This document shows positions 20,241-31,636 of a DNA stretch of 32,500 bases, one piece after another. Position 1 is the first letter of the stretch. Every line of letters begins with the position of its first letter. The notes under the pieces were generated by a model. It searched no databases and was not told the DNA's origin. It was given only the letters and a program-made list of their open reading frames with translations. The DNA comes from Cryptococcus deneoformans JEC21 (Eukaryota > Basidiomycota > Tremellomycetes > Tremellales > Cryptococcaceae): positions 1,995,701 through 2,028,200 of the forward strand of contig NC_006670.1 of assembly GCF_000091045.1 (NCBI RefSeq). The letters run 5' to 3'. The position numbers and the translations under genes are program-made.

Positions 20241-22130
20241 GAGACTTTCTAATAGGTTTTGCGATACAAAGTGCAAAGAAAGAGATGAAAAGGTGGCGGT
20301 GGTATTAAGATGTCAGATTAATTCGTAGACTCCCAATCCCAAGAAAAACGAGTGTTGTACTATCAATTTATCAAGTTACAAAATTTTTCATCCTCCTTGT
20401 GCACAAGTTGACAGAACGTATATATATACTCCATGCAAGACAACTATCATGTTCGAGAAGAGACAGTAGCACTGGCGGCTGGCATAGAGTGAGAAAGAAG
20501 AGCATTGCGGTAGCAGTGAGACGGCTCATGGGAGCCAAGAGAGGATCCATGCTTTGATGTCCGATGAAGCGGCATGTGAAAGCAAAGTATTATATATTGC
20601 AAGCTGCAAGAGGCAAAAAAAAGAAGATATATAGCATGTTGTGTTATTACGTTCCGCCGGGTTTCGTGGCGTCGTTGATGGGAAGACGAAGAAGAAACTT
20701 ATGAGACACATCAACGGTTTGGTGATTAGCGACTGATCGGGGCGTCGTGACCTGTACTCTTATACCCAATATGCGTATCCATACGTTGCAAGGTATAGAG
20801 GGCATAAAAAGGGTGTTGTTGTTTTCCTCCTCCTTTAGATCGAATTTGAAGGAAAAAAATGACGATTCTTAGCTCTTCATTCTTAATAAATAGATCTCTA
20901 TAGATCTGTTCTTCTGTTCCCTAAAGACCTCGCTTGTCGTTTCGTTTGGAAAAAGAAAAACCGGAAAGTGCTTGAGATGAACGAGTGGTGATAGCGAAGC
21001 CGCCAGCCGCAAATGGCATATTTTCTGCCACTGATGAGTGTCAAAAATCGTGCAGCAGTGTGATCCGTGGTGAAATTTAGACAAGGCACTACTACGCACT
21101 AATTAAACATACTTGGACCGCATTAGACTATTAAAGCCCCGGTCTATTCGGAACGTCTGTCGACGAATCGACTAGTGATTAAAAAGGGGCAGAAAAATAA
21201 CCAAGTGCTTACGTGTATGAGGCATCTCTTAACTCTGCCCCGCCTCGTCCGTCGAATAAAGAACAGATGAGCGAGGAATGACCAGAGCAGCTAAATTGAG
21301 AGATGAAATGAAAGGTGACCTCGGTGCCTGTGGTGACTGCCCTTTTGGATCTCGGATCCTTGTTCAAGCGCCGCTTTTTTGGTTGTTTCTTCACATATTC
21401 AGTGTCGCCCTGGCCTAATGGGTTTTCCGTACCCCGAAGTGCTAAAAAAGACCGCTCTTATTCCGTCTTCTGTCCATTTTTGCGGTCGCATGCTGCGTGC
21501 AGGCCGATATAGATTGGGGTGAAGGGAAGATGGCAGGGATTTGTTTCCTTGGATTCTCCGTTAATTGCGTAGAACTTTGTAGAAACTGTAGTGTCTTCTG
21601 TCACAGTCTACCTGCGGCAAGAGATAATAAGAAGTAGGAGCTGTGAGACATTCGACGATGGAATTTTTCTTTTGATCGTGCATGTCGGCGCAGCGTCGTG
21701 ATGAAATGTGTTTGCTGATGCTTTCATGGTATGCTTGTAACAAACAATCCGCAGTTGGCTAGTGGTGTACTTTGGTTGCTGTGCGTGATGATGATGTCTC
21801 ACCATCAACCTTTGGGTAACGTGTGGAGAGGGAGGATTATAAGAGCACATGAGAGGGGGTGGGAAGAACAATAAAATGTGCACCTCGCCAGTCCGTTTCG
21901 TAGGGATTGATGAAAGGCCTCATCGGGGCCAATAAAGCGATAAAAGCCTCGGCGGTGCGCAGTTGCGGGGTGCTGCCGGGGAAAACGGTAATTCGATTAC
22001 AGTACAAAGAAGGAATAAGGACGATTAATTGGCGGAGTTGGTGATGGAAGAACCTGGTAACTGATTATACTGGTGACTTGCCCTGGCACGGCAAGAAGCT
22101 TCAGCGCATTCAGTAATTAAGAATTAGGAC

Positions 22131-22147
22131 GAGTGACGTGAGTGACG
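22131..22147. promoter_or_regulatory. Tandem GAGTGACG elements (CRE half-sites)
   Basis: GAGTGACG occurs at 22131-22138 and again at 22140-22147. The first copy continues as TGACGTGA, close to a cAMP-response/bZIP site. It lies about 1.1 kb upstream of the Kelch-BTB start codon, within the long gene-free region. A role is only inferred. Confidence 0.35.
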
Positions 22148-22808
22148 AGCTAGCTCTCCGAGATCCAAAAAAAAAACGTATGGGTAGGCGAGATAAGCAG
22201 CCGATTAATGAATGGATAACTGTGGAAAGGGTATGTGAGCTAGCACAGTGACAAGCGCCATTTTCACCGACCCGCATGCCCTTTACATCGGGTTTGCCAT
22301 TGTCTACTACTTTGTCTATCGTCTTAATTGCCTATACGCGTTCGGGCTAGCAACGATACATAGTAGGAACGGGAGGTGATATATATTTCAGCGTCGTGCC
22401 TGTTCAATTGACTGCTCGACTGCGGCTGTCGATGCATTATTTTTTCGATGCATGTCATCGAGTGATCAGGAAAAAAATGTCAGAGTAATTTGGCCGGCCG
22501 ACACGGGATACGGCAAGATGAGAAAGACGGATTGAATTCTTGACGACCATCAGACCTCTGATTTCTTTTCATCCGATGCTTGTGTTCTTTCTCCTCTTTC
22601 CCCGTTTGAAAAGGTTCCAGAGTTCCAGAGCGGGTGTGGAATCAGGCAGTGCTCGGTGACCCTTCCGTTTCTTCTGCGCGCCCCCTGCTTACGCCAGCCT
22701 CCACCGCGAACGTCCAGGCACGAGACAGGAGACAAAAAGATACTGGTGTTGTGCTGCAGCTGCTGAGCATAATTTCTTGCGTGCGCTCTGGGCGCAAGTG
22801 TATACGCT

Positions 22809-22892
22809 GTAAGTGCCTTTGCCATTCCGTCTCTGCCCTGCGACTGATGGCCCGGAACTGCCTTTTATGTGCACGGTCTCTCTCCAACACAG
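22809..22892 (+). other. Candidate 5'-leader intron of the Kelch-BTB gene
   Basis: A strong donor GTAAGT at 22809 pairs with acceptor ACACAG ending at 22892 (84 nt). The sequence from 22893 to the start codon at 23221 contains no ATG on the plus strand, while two ATGs (22845-ish and 22867) lie inside the proposed intron and would be removed. This pattern is expected of a spliced leader. Transcript data are needed to prove it. Confidence 0.4.
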
Positions 22893-23220
22893 CGACCCCG
22901 GTTCTTCGTACGAGACCTGCAAGAAAAAGTCCCGGGCCATCATCTATCATCCTTCATCGCCATCAGTGATCCCATCACATCACTCGCGCCACCCGATCAG
23001 CAGGGAGCTTGCAGCGTAGTGGAGGTGCAACGGCGTTCTAGCTGACGTGTGGATTGATTGATCCCTTGTGCCTTTTGATCGTGTCGTTAGCTCGTCTCGC
23101 ACGGCCACCTGCCGATACTCCATCAGGCCAGCTTCATACATCCTCGCCACGTAAAAGACCATATTCTCAAGCGTCGCCCCTATATCTCGCTTCCGTCCGC
23201 CTCGCTCATCCCACTTCACA

Positions 23221-26200
23221 ATGGACACCGGCACCGCGCATGTCATGAGCTGGAGTGAGCCCACAAAGGGCCACGTCCCACCGCCCCTCACCGTACGTAA
23301 GAACATTCCTCGGCCTCGTGTTACACAGCAGCAACTAACTGACCATCTACTGCACATAGGGGCCATCCATCACCATCTCCCCGCTCCCCGCACCCCATCC
23401 GCCCACAATCTTTCTGTTCGGCGGCAAATCAGTTCAGACAAGGCGCCTCACATCCGACATGTGGGCTATGGACCTTGGTACGAGAATATGGGAGCACGTA
23501 GACGCCGGTCCTGGCCCCGGCCCTCGTTATTTCCATTCAATGGACGTCTGGGAGGATAAGCTCGTGTGCTTTGGTGGAATGTCAGATTCCGAACCCATGT
23601 CGGTGCACAATGACATCTGGTTCTTTGACTGTATCTCCAGAAGATGGATTCCTCAACCTTCGCCATCCGACGATGTTGCTCTCGGTATCGACCTGGCAGC
23701 TCAAGATCAGGCGCTTATCCCCTCTGCACGTTACGCCCACCTTAGCGCAGTGTCCCGTGGCAAGCTTGTCATTTCTGGTGGTCAACATTCGGACAACACT
23801 TGGATCTACGAGATCAACGTCTATGATTTGAAGAACCGGGTTTGGGTTTCCAAGACTGAACAACCCCAAGCCGATGGTATGTATTCCAAGGGAGCGTACA
23901 GAAGTGTTGCGGCCAGTTCCAGGAAGAGAGTCCAGACGCCCCAGCAGGGAGGTGACTTAAAGGCGGCTACTACTCATGCATACTCGGTTGATGAGGAAGG
24001 CGAGGGTGGAGGTAAGTATATACTCCTTCATTCGAGTAGTTTTCTTATGCTGATAATCCATCAGATATTTGGTGCTACTCCAACTATGACTTTGCCAAAG
24101 TTCGACGTGAACTCGATATCCTCTCTCCCGACAGCTCTGAGCACGTCCCTTCCAATAAGCACGCGCCTCCGCCCGAATTTATCATCCGCGACGAATCTCA
24201 CCGTATGCGCGGATCATCTCAACCCCCAGGTCTTCGTTTCCCCACTGGAGGTATCGTTGGCAATTCATTTATTCTCTGCGGTCTCTATCTCGCTTCCGTC
24301 TCTGGCGCCTTTTCCATCTGGGCACTCAATCTTGAAACTATGACATGGAAGCACCTCGAGCCTTCCGTGTTATCAAATGGAAGCTGGAACCGTGCCCTTG
24401 TTTGGGCAGACAAGGCCAAAGTGCTGGTGTTTGGCAACACACAATTTGACCTAACGTCTGATTACAGCCGACGCGCCGTCAATCTCGATCATATCGCCGT
24501 CATCTCTCTCGAAGCTTTTGGAATCTACCAACCTCCCAACCTCGTGGTACCTACCAAAGTCCAGCAAGCAGGTCTGTCAATGCTTGATGAGAAGCTTGCA
24601 TCTGATTTCGAGGTTATATGTGACGATGGTCGACGTGTTAAATGCTCTCGAAAGATTCTGAGTGAGCGCTGGCCATGGTTCGCAGAACAAGAACGGGAAC
24701 TTGAAGATAAAGCTCATGGGTTAATTTCTGATGCTCCCTTTGTGGACATCAACGATACCCTTCTCGGCTCTTTCACTCCGGCTCGTCTCGCACCCCACAA
24801 TCTCACCCTCCCTGAGCCTTTCCCAGTCTGTGTCGCCCTCGTTCAATACTTTTACACCCTTTCTCTTACCACTCCACTCCAAAACCGTGCACCTGTGCTT
24901 TCAGCTTTGCTGTTCATGTCGAAACAGTACAAGATTGAAAGGCTGAATAGGCTTGTAGTGCATGCTTTGCATGAGAGATTGGATCTTTCTAATGCAGTTG
25001 GTATCTATGAAATTGCGACGCTTGCTGGGGAGCAATGTTTGCAGGTGAGGGCATTGAATGTGATTCACGTGAGTTGTCTTTTCTTTAATCTTTTTTTTTT
25101 TGGAGTATCGGCTGATAAGTTTACTAGTCTGCTAAGAGCGGCTCGTCTCGAGGCCACAATAGGCAAAACCCAGGCTCAGCCGTCCCAGGCGAAGGCGGTG
25201 CCAACGACGACTTTAGTGCAGGCCGCACCCAACCCGGTACCCCTGCCAACGGCGTTCCGTCTGGCGCCACCCGCCCTGGAGCTATTGATGCCCCTGTCAA
25301 ACGAGCTCGTGCTGATTCATTGACTATCCCTGAAGACATTATCTCTTCAACACCTGAGCAGGATACGTCGCACGATGATGACGACAAGATCGGCGCCCTT
25401 CTTGCCGCTCTCGACGTATCCGCAAAGGAAATTAACTCTCTCTCTCGTCCACATAATGTCGGTCACCGAGGCTCTGATCGATCATTGGCTTCGTTGAAAT
25501 CTGCGCAAAGCCTTACATCCTCCTCTTTGCCTTCTATTCCTCAACGGAGCCATTTGCGTCTCCCACCTCTTGCCCCACCTCCTCTCTCACGCCTACCATC
25601 TTTTCCCCATACACCCGACTCTATCCAGCCTGAACGATCTTCTTTAGGAAGGCCATCCAGTCCTACCAACTCGGATTTGACGAGCAACTACCCTCAAACG
25701 CCTGCCGAATCCCTTCGAGAATCTTGGATCCTCCCTCAACATAGGGACTGGTCTGTGTCTACCGGACCGGGAGGCGGTTTGATGGACAGCAGGTCAAGCT
25801 CAAGCTCAGGGATGGGTTTACCGGCATTGCCGGAAGATGATGCGTTCGACCCTCGGTCAAGGGGTAGTCAAGGGAGGACGAATAGGAATCTGTTTATAGA
25901 TCCCTTCTCGATGCAAAAGAAGACTAATCAAGCAACTTTGGAAGCGGCCGATCTTTTGCAGCGTTCTGCCGTTCAAAACCTTGCCGGCTTGCAACAAACC
26001 CGCACCGATTCGCCTACAATGCACCATTCTTCGTACGACTCTTCCTTTATGCAAGTGTCCCCTGCACCTTCCATCTCCCGTACACCATCAGTCTCTTCCC
26101 ACTCTCCTTCTGTCTTTGCGCCTCCTCCTTCGCGTTCACCCAAGGGCACCCGGCATTTTTCAATAAACACCCAATCTTCTGGTGCGAGCAACCCGCTCTC

Positions 26201-26719
26201 ACCCACAAGCACAGAGTGGAGCGATGAGACTGGTGGGCCGCTTCTAAGGGCGCAGACAGTGATTAGTTTGGCGAATAGCGCATTTGATTGTGGGAGCAGT
26301 ATCAGCTCTGGATCAACAGGGACGAGTAGTAAGAAGGCTGCTAAGGCGGAGGCAAAGGCGTGAGTTTCTCCTTCTCTTTTCTTTTTCTTTCTTCTTTTCT
26401 CTTTTATTCTTTGCAAGGACTGGGGCTGATGGAAGGCGGGCAACCCGTTATGAACAGTATCCGCCAAGCCGAAAAAGCAGCAAAGAAAGTAGAAGCGCAA
26501 GCCCATTTTGAAGCCCTCCGAGCAGAGCAAGCCAAGAAAATGGCCCTTCTCAAAGCCGAGGCGCAGCGCAAGGCAGAGATACAGGCGGCCAAAGAGCAGC
26601 AGGCGCCGAGCGAGAAGGATTTGAAAAGGGAGCCAAAGAGCAAATGGGGCAAGTTGACGAATGGGTTCAAGGATGCCGTCTTATTCCCTGATGGAGGCCC
26701 GAAGAGCACCATGTTTTAA
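23221..26719 (+). CDS. RAL2: Kelch-BTB protein of the Ral2/Mds3/Pmd1 family
   Basis: Five exons give 1073 aa: 23221-23292, 23360-24011, 24065-25068, 25128-26359, 26458-26719. Kelch-type strands fill about residues 25-370: IFLFGGKSVQ, GPRYFHSM, LVCFGGMSD, ARYAHLSAV, KLVISGG, NTWIYEINVYDL, with WCYSNYDF typical of Ral2/Mds3 proteins. A BTB-like domain spans about 420-575 (FEVICDDGRRVKCSRKILSERWPWF cited by its ends FEVIC and RWPWF). A long Ser/Pro-rich disordered region follows and ends in an Ala/Lys/Glu-rich coiled coil and a short basic tail. S. pombe Ral2 acts upstream of Ras1; budding-yeast Mds3/Pmd1 regulate growth and meiosis, so a signalling scaffold role is inferred. The last intron (26360-26457) was placed so that the coiled coil stays open; an earlier AAG acceptor would truncate the protein. 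Confidence 0.78.
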
Positions 26720-27154
26720 AGTAAAATTGGCGAGAAGTGTTTTTTTTTTTTTTGGTTATCTGTTTGGTCTACTGTAGAATAGATAATATGGGAAAGAAGT
26801 AATGATGGTCGGGCGGGAAGAACAGCTTGAAGACACTTTTTTTTATTGTATCGGACCTCTGATTTTTCTTATCTTGCTTTGGGTCTTTTATCGTTATTTC
26901 ACCGTACATATTTCATCTTATAGAAAACAATCTTGTCATGGCATGATGTTCGTCGAACGCAATCGATCAGCCTTCTTGCCCTTTATTGCGTTTATAGAAC
27001 CGAAGAAGAGGGCGGGATTGAGCGGTGATATTTGTGGGTTGAAGGCAGAAAGTACATGGATACAAGAATACAACAAGATAACAGGCGAGATTTTCCCAAC
27101 AACCAGGGTACACCTCATAAACTCCTCTGCGGAACAGTCCCTGAACAATGCCAA
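26720..27154. other. Convergent 3' spacer, Kelch-BTB gene / membrane protein gene
   Basis: This 435-bp stretch lies between two facing stop codons. It includes a long T run near 26741-26754 and should hold both 3' untranslated regions. A 121-codon plus-strand ORF (26802-27167) overlaps it but has no family resemblance. Confidence 0.55.
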
Positions 27155-28977
27155 TTATGACATGTAATCAAAGATTACAAGAAGAGCGATAGCCCCTACG
27201 AGTAATGGGTAAAACGCATTGTCCAGGTTTGCAAGTCCGCCAAATGGATTTGGCGTTACACCTACAATCATCATAGTCAGCTATGATTATTTTCTGCTGA
27301 GGAGAGAGAATAACAGATGAAGGGATGTACCTATAGGCGGTGCTGCAGGTAATACAGCTTGAGGAGGACAAGGTATCTCCTGCTGGGGAGGAGGATGTAC
27401 AACGCGTATGGGTTGCCCTTGCCCTTGAACCTGGGTTTGGATGTTCCCATCCATACCTGTTTGTTGGTATTGATATCCGTATGTTGGTGCGTTTGCATAA
27501 ACGTGGCGTTGGGGATGAGCCAGGTGGAGTTGTCCGGTTTGGTGATGGCGGTGAGGGTAATGTCGGTGCCCGAGAACGTAAGAATACGGTTGTTGGTACC
27601 GATAGGCATAAGCACGAGGAGGAGGTTCATACACCGTTCCAACGCCGCCGGGAGGGTATGATTGGGCATAAGCAAAAGCAGGAGCGCAAAACCATGGTTG
27701 GTAGATTGTACATCGGTATGGAGAATGTTGGGGGTAAGTGTAGGTGTAAGGTTGGTTGGAAACTTGTGTGTGAGTGTGAGCTATCCAAGGGGAAGTCTGC
27801 TGGGTTGGAAAAGGCTTACCTGATTGTTGGGGACCGGTTGAGACTTGTAGTTGAAGACCTGGACGTTGATATTGGACTGATCGCTGCTGCGGTGGATAGT
27901 ACTCTTGTGGACATTGTGTTGATCAGTATACCACAATAAAAAGGAAAAGATAAACTTACCACCAGTATACTGCCGTACTACACCAGGGGAAGCAGGTGAA
28001 GGTCCATTAGCATACCAACTCCATCCACCACCTCCTTCAGGTGTCGCGAAACCACCCTGACCGCCCATTTGCGCACCTACGCCCGCAGCGGCTTGGTGAC
28101 TAACTATCCTCTGCCGGGGTGGTGGGTAATGAGGGGGAAGGGGAGCATTCTGGACGATCTGCTGGATTTGGACTTGGGGTAGAGGCGGGACTAGATGGGG
28201 TTGGGGTGGAAGTTGATGGACTTGAGGCTGGCACCAAGGCACCACCCCAGCCATCACCCCGACACACCCTGGTGCACCGCCCAAGCCCAGACCGGAGCTG
28301 AGCCCATTCCAGCCCCCCCACCAACCACCACCACCACCACCGCCGCCGCCAAAGTTTGGCCATTGGGCCCATTGGGCTACACCTGGAAGGGCGCCTCCGC
28401 CTGTAAGTCCGAGTGGACCTTGAAGGATGATGAGGATGAGGCAGCAAAAGAGGAAGAATGACATCCAAGCATTGGCGGAGATGGTGGGTATAGGCTGAGG
28501 AGAAGAGGGTTTAGGGGTCGGAGAGGAGGATGAGCTTGAGGGTTTGGGACTGGAAGAGGAAGTGGATGAACCAGAAGGTTTGGGAGAGGAAGACATTTGG
28601 AAAGAAAAGGGCGAGGTCGTAAAGGTCGATATGAAACCTTGAACGGCGCAGAGTATGACGATGATCGAAAGGGGATTAATAAAAGGTAATACACCCTGAG
28701 GTTGTTGTGGAGTTGGTAGACCAATGGTTTGGGTATGGGTGACAAGTTGCTGCGGCTTTCGGGAAAGCTGTACAGGTACGAGGTTTGGCAGTGGAGTATG
28801 CTGCTCTCGAGTTACGATAGGTACAGCAGCGTTTGTAGAGGCCCAAAGTGTATCGACTGGATTCGTCTGTTGAGGTGTCCAGTTGCTGGGATGGTCAGTA
28901 TGGGCAAGGGTGGTTGTGGTCAGTACGAGATGTGATGCTAGGGGTAGTAATAGTGTGCGGAGCTGAGCAAAGATCAT
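27155..28977 (-). CDS. Unrecognised secretory-pathway membrane protein with Pro/Gln/Tyr-rich region
   Basis: Three exons, 28977-27960, 27903-27331 and 27261-27155, give 565 aa. It starts with a signal-peptide-like stretch (LLLPLASHLVLTTTTLAHT). Two hydrophobic segments follow: NPLSIIVILCAVQGFISTF near residue 100 and WMSFFLFCCLILIILQGPLGL near residue 170, separated by a Ser/Pro-Lys linker. Then come a Gly-Trp run (GGGGGGGGGWWGGW), a long Pro/Gln/Tyr/His-rich region, and, in the last exon, a final hydrophobic tail (YPLLVGAIALLVIFDYMS). A 39-nt in-frame stretch at 27781-27819 has splice-like ends but is treated as coding because it is shorter than any other intron here. Low-complexity composition hides homology; I assign no function. 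The gene is divergent from the MTHFR gene. Confidence 0.7.
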
Positions 28978-29462
28978 GTAGAATTTAGTACTGAAGACAT
29001 TTCTCTACAGATCGCATCCTATGTTTGCGCTGTCCGCAAAGAGTATAAGGGTTGAGCAGGGTTGTTCATCCTTTGTGTGTTGAGCTGAAAGGATCCGACG
29101 AAGCGCAATCCGGGAGGGTTTGAGGCAGACAGGGACCGATAAACAGTTGAAGTTTCATGTGGTGATAAAGGTTGTGAGAGATAGCTGCCGATGTTTGAGT
29201 GGCACATGATGCCTATGGGATTGTATGGGCTTGTTCATGTTTAAGACGTAATGTAACGTGAAAGACGGTGGTGGATAGAGGTTATAGGTTTTTGGCCCGA
29301 TATAACAATAGCTTACCCGGCCCAAATGGGACTTTTATGCTGAATATTAGCTGTAAACTGAATGATTAAACCCAATATATGTGATTTCTGGGATGTTTAA
29401 TTTGGAGTCACTTTCGACGTTTGTGTTTCTGAGTGGATCGATATACTCCCCCGCCTGCCAAA
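28978..29462. promoter_or_regulatory. Divergent promoter region, membrane protein gene / MTHFR
   Basis: This 485-bp stretch separates two divergent start codons and must contain both promoters. An AP-1/Gcn4-like half-site (GGAGTCAC, reverse GTGACTCC) lies at 29404-29411, about 50 bp before the MTHFR ATG; it lacks one base of the full TGACTCA site, so its value is low. Confidence 0.5.
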
Positions 29463-31636
29463 ATGCCCCATCTCACATCCCTCATAGCCGCACACAATGG
29501 CCCATTCCACAATTATGAGTTCTTCCCACCACTCACAGACCCAGGCTTTGTAAACCTCCTCGACCGTATCCGTCGACTCACTTCTTCCCCCTTCCAAGCC
29601 CCTCTTGCGGTCTCCGTCACATGGGGCGCTGGCGGTTCGACAGCCGAGAAAAGTCTCGAGCTCGCACAGCAGGTCGTGGATATGGGCGTGGAGGTCATCC
29701 TGCATCTCACCTGCACCAATATGCCCAAGGACAAGGTCGACTTCGCTCTCCGAGTAAGTGTCATTCATTTGTAGAGAGATGGCCAAGTTGCTGACGGACA
29801 GGCGGGGCGATTAGAGATGTAAAGACCTCGGCATCTCCAACATCCTCGCTCTCCGGGGAGACCCTCCCAGGGAAGAGGAATACGCCATCAACCCTACTTC
29901 CACTCCCGATTTCTTCAAGCACGCCGACGATCTTGTCCGCTACATCCGTCAGACTCACGGCGACTACTTTTGTATCGGTGTTGCTGGCTACCCTAATCCT
30001 CACCCGGACTCAGAGTCAGAGGAGGAGGACTTTAAATGGTTCAAGGCAAAATGCGACGCCGGCGCCGACTTTATCGTCACGCAACTGTTTTACGATGTCG
30101 ACGTATTTTTGGAGTGGGTCAAGACTTGCCGTGCCAGGGGTAAACATCGTCTCTTGCATTATGTAACTGCATGCTGACCGAGACCCTTATAGGAATAAAC
30201 CAACCGATTATCCCCGGAATCATGCCCATCCAGAACTACGCTTCTTTCCGACGACTAGTGAACCTCACCAAGTGCCCCGTTCCCGACAGCATTACTTCTG
30301 ATCTCCAACCCATCTCGTCGGACGATGCCACTGTCAAGCGCTACGGAGCTGAACTCGCTACCAAGATGGTCAGCCAAATCATTGAATCTGGCCTTGTTCC
30401 CGGTGTTCACCTTTGTACGCTCAATTTGGAGAAGAGTGTGAGAATGATTTTGGACAATCTGGGGTGGTCAGCGGCTAGCAAAACGAGCGAGGATGAGGGT
30501 CTGGTGAAAAACAAGCTCATTGAGGATGATGGCCAGGCGAGAAAGGGTATCCCGATTAACGGCAAGGCTGGTACAGCTCAAAGCCCTGCGAAGAACCTCT
30601 CCATCTCTCCCTCCGAAGCAAACCAGCTCGCCCAGCTCGGTCTCACCTCCACCACTCTGCCCCCTGCGCCCAAGACCGGTCTCAGTGCTCAGGGAGCTAC
30701 CGGCGAAGATAGTTGGGACGAGTTCCCCAACGGTCGATTCACCGACGTCCGATCACCCGCATACGGTGAGATTGACGGTTGGGGCAGCGGTCTCAAAATT
30801 ACCGCCGCCCAAGCACTCAAAGAATGGGGTGTACCTGTCTCCACCTCTGATCTCTCGGCGCTGTTCACAGCATACCTTCACTCGGACCCGAAACATCTCA
30901 CAACCCCGTTTTGTGACCTCCCCCTCTCTCCTGAATCACACATGATCCTCCCTCACCTCCTTGCGCTCAACTCTGCCAATGTCCAGCATTGGACGGTCGG
31001 TTCCCAGCCGGCAGTAGATGCTGCAAAGAGTGAAGACGAGGTTGTAGGTTGGGGCCCAAGGGGGGGATATGTGTTCCAAAAGGCGTTCGTAGAGTTCTTC
31101 GTGACGGAAGATGAGGTGAACAGGCTGAAGGAAAAAGTGGAGAGGGAGGGGAAGGGGCTTATCACCATGTACGCGGCAAACAGAAAGGTCAGTCGTGCTT
31201 TTTTCTTCTTGTGAACGAGACGCGAGAACTGACTTTGATGATGGCGATTAGGGTGACTTCAAGACTAATACTGATAAGGACTCTGTCAATGCCGTCACAT
31301 GGGGTGTGTTCCCCGGCCAAGAGATTGCCCAATCTACCATCATTGAAGAAACCTCATTCCTCGCTTGGAAGGTTCGTCCGTTCCCCCTCTTTTTCTTTTC
31401 CACACATCGTAACATCAATGATTTGCGCGTACGGCTGCTGATATTTTCTTTTTTTTGTTCCACAGGAGGAAGCGTTCGATATCTGGGCTGAGTGGTCTCT
31501 TCTCTACCCCCGCAACACACCTTCACGCAAGCTCCTTGAGGGTATCGCCAACGAATGGTGGCTCGTCAGTCTGATTCACCATGATTACAAAGATCAAGGT
31601 GCCTTGTGGAGATTCTTGTTGGAGGACCTGCAGTAA
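29463..31636 (+). CDS. MTHFR: Methylenetetrahydrofolate reductase (Met12/Met13 family)
   Basis: Five exons give 633 aa: 29463-29753, 29815-30139, 30193-31187, 31252-31371, 31466-31636. The enzyme reduces 5,10-methylene-THF to 5-methyl-THF, the methyl donor for methionine synthesis. The FAD barrel occupies about residues 1-310: YEFFPP with the catalytic Glu (E19), VTWGAGGSTAEKSL, HLTCTNM, NILALRGDPP (D113 at the FAD site), GVAGYPNPHP, FIVTQLFYDVD and PIIPGIMPI. A polar linker follows, then the eukaryotic C-terminal regulatory domain: DEFPNGRFTDVRSPAYGE, GWGPRGGYVFQKAF, NAVTWGVFPGQEI, EETSFLAWKEEAFDIW. In other eukaryotes that domain binds S-adenosylmethionine and gives feedback inhibition. The ATG at 29463 has A at -3 and is the first ATG in frame. 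Which of the two yeast paralogues it matches best cannot be told by eye. Confidence 0.96.

Larger units (their letters stand above)
20241..23220. other. 3-kb gene-free stretch (long promoter/leader of the Kelch-BTB gene)
   Basis: This is by far the longest non-coding stretch of the window. No ORF with a recognisable family, no tRNA and no transposon was seen on either strand. The first 150 bp hold the DOA4 3' end. Base composition varies along it: AT-rich with poly-A/T runs up to about 22500, then more GC-rich to 23220. It contains a paired GAGTGACG element (22131-22147), paired CGATGCAT octamers near 22430 and 22446, and a candidate leader intron. It could be a large regulatory region or host an unannotated non-coding RNA. 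Confidence 0.5.

Noticed and set aside
21404..21424. A tRNA A-box-like string (TGGCCTAATGGG)
   Set aside because: No B-box (GGTTCGANNCC) or closing acceptor stem was found downstream, so it is not a tRNA.
22550..22969. Overlapping ORFs on both strands of about 84-111 codons near 22550-22969
   Set aside because: Composition and frames look random, with no conserved motif; they fit a GC-richer leader region better.
25045..25068. An earlier donor (CAG-GTGAGG) in exon 3 of the Kelch-BTB gene
   Set aside because: Reading on to the GTGAGT donor at 25069 keeps a BTB-like helix (VRALNVIH) in frame; the earlier donor remains a possible minor isoform.
26360..26511. An early AAG acceptor in the last intron of the Kelch-BTB gene, giving an Arg/Ser-rich ending
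   Set aside because: It would discard the long open Ala/Lys/Glu-rich coiled coil; the acceptor at 26457 preserves it in frame.
26802..27167. A 121-codon plus-strand ORF with a hydrophobic stretch after the Kelch-BTB gene
   Set aside because: It overlaps the last exon of the minus-strand membrane protein gene, shows no family resemblance, and sits in a likely 3' untranslated region.
29433..29462. A ten-codon N-terminal extension of MTHFR
   Set aside because: It begins with GTG, not ATG; the ATG at 29463 has a good context and the expected family start.
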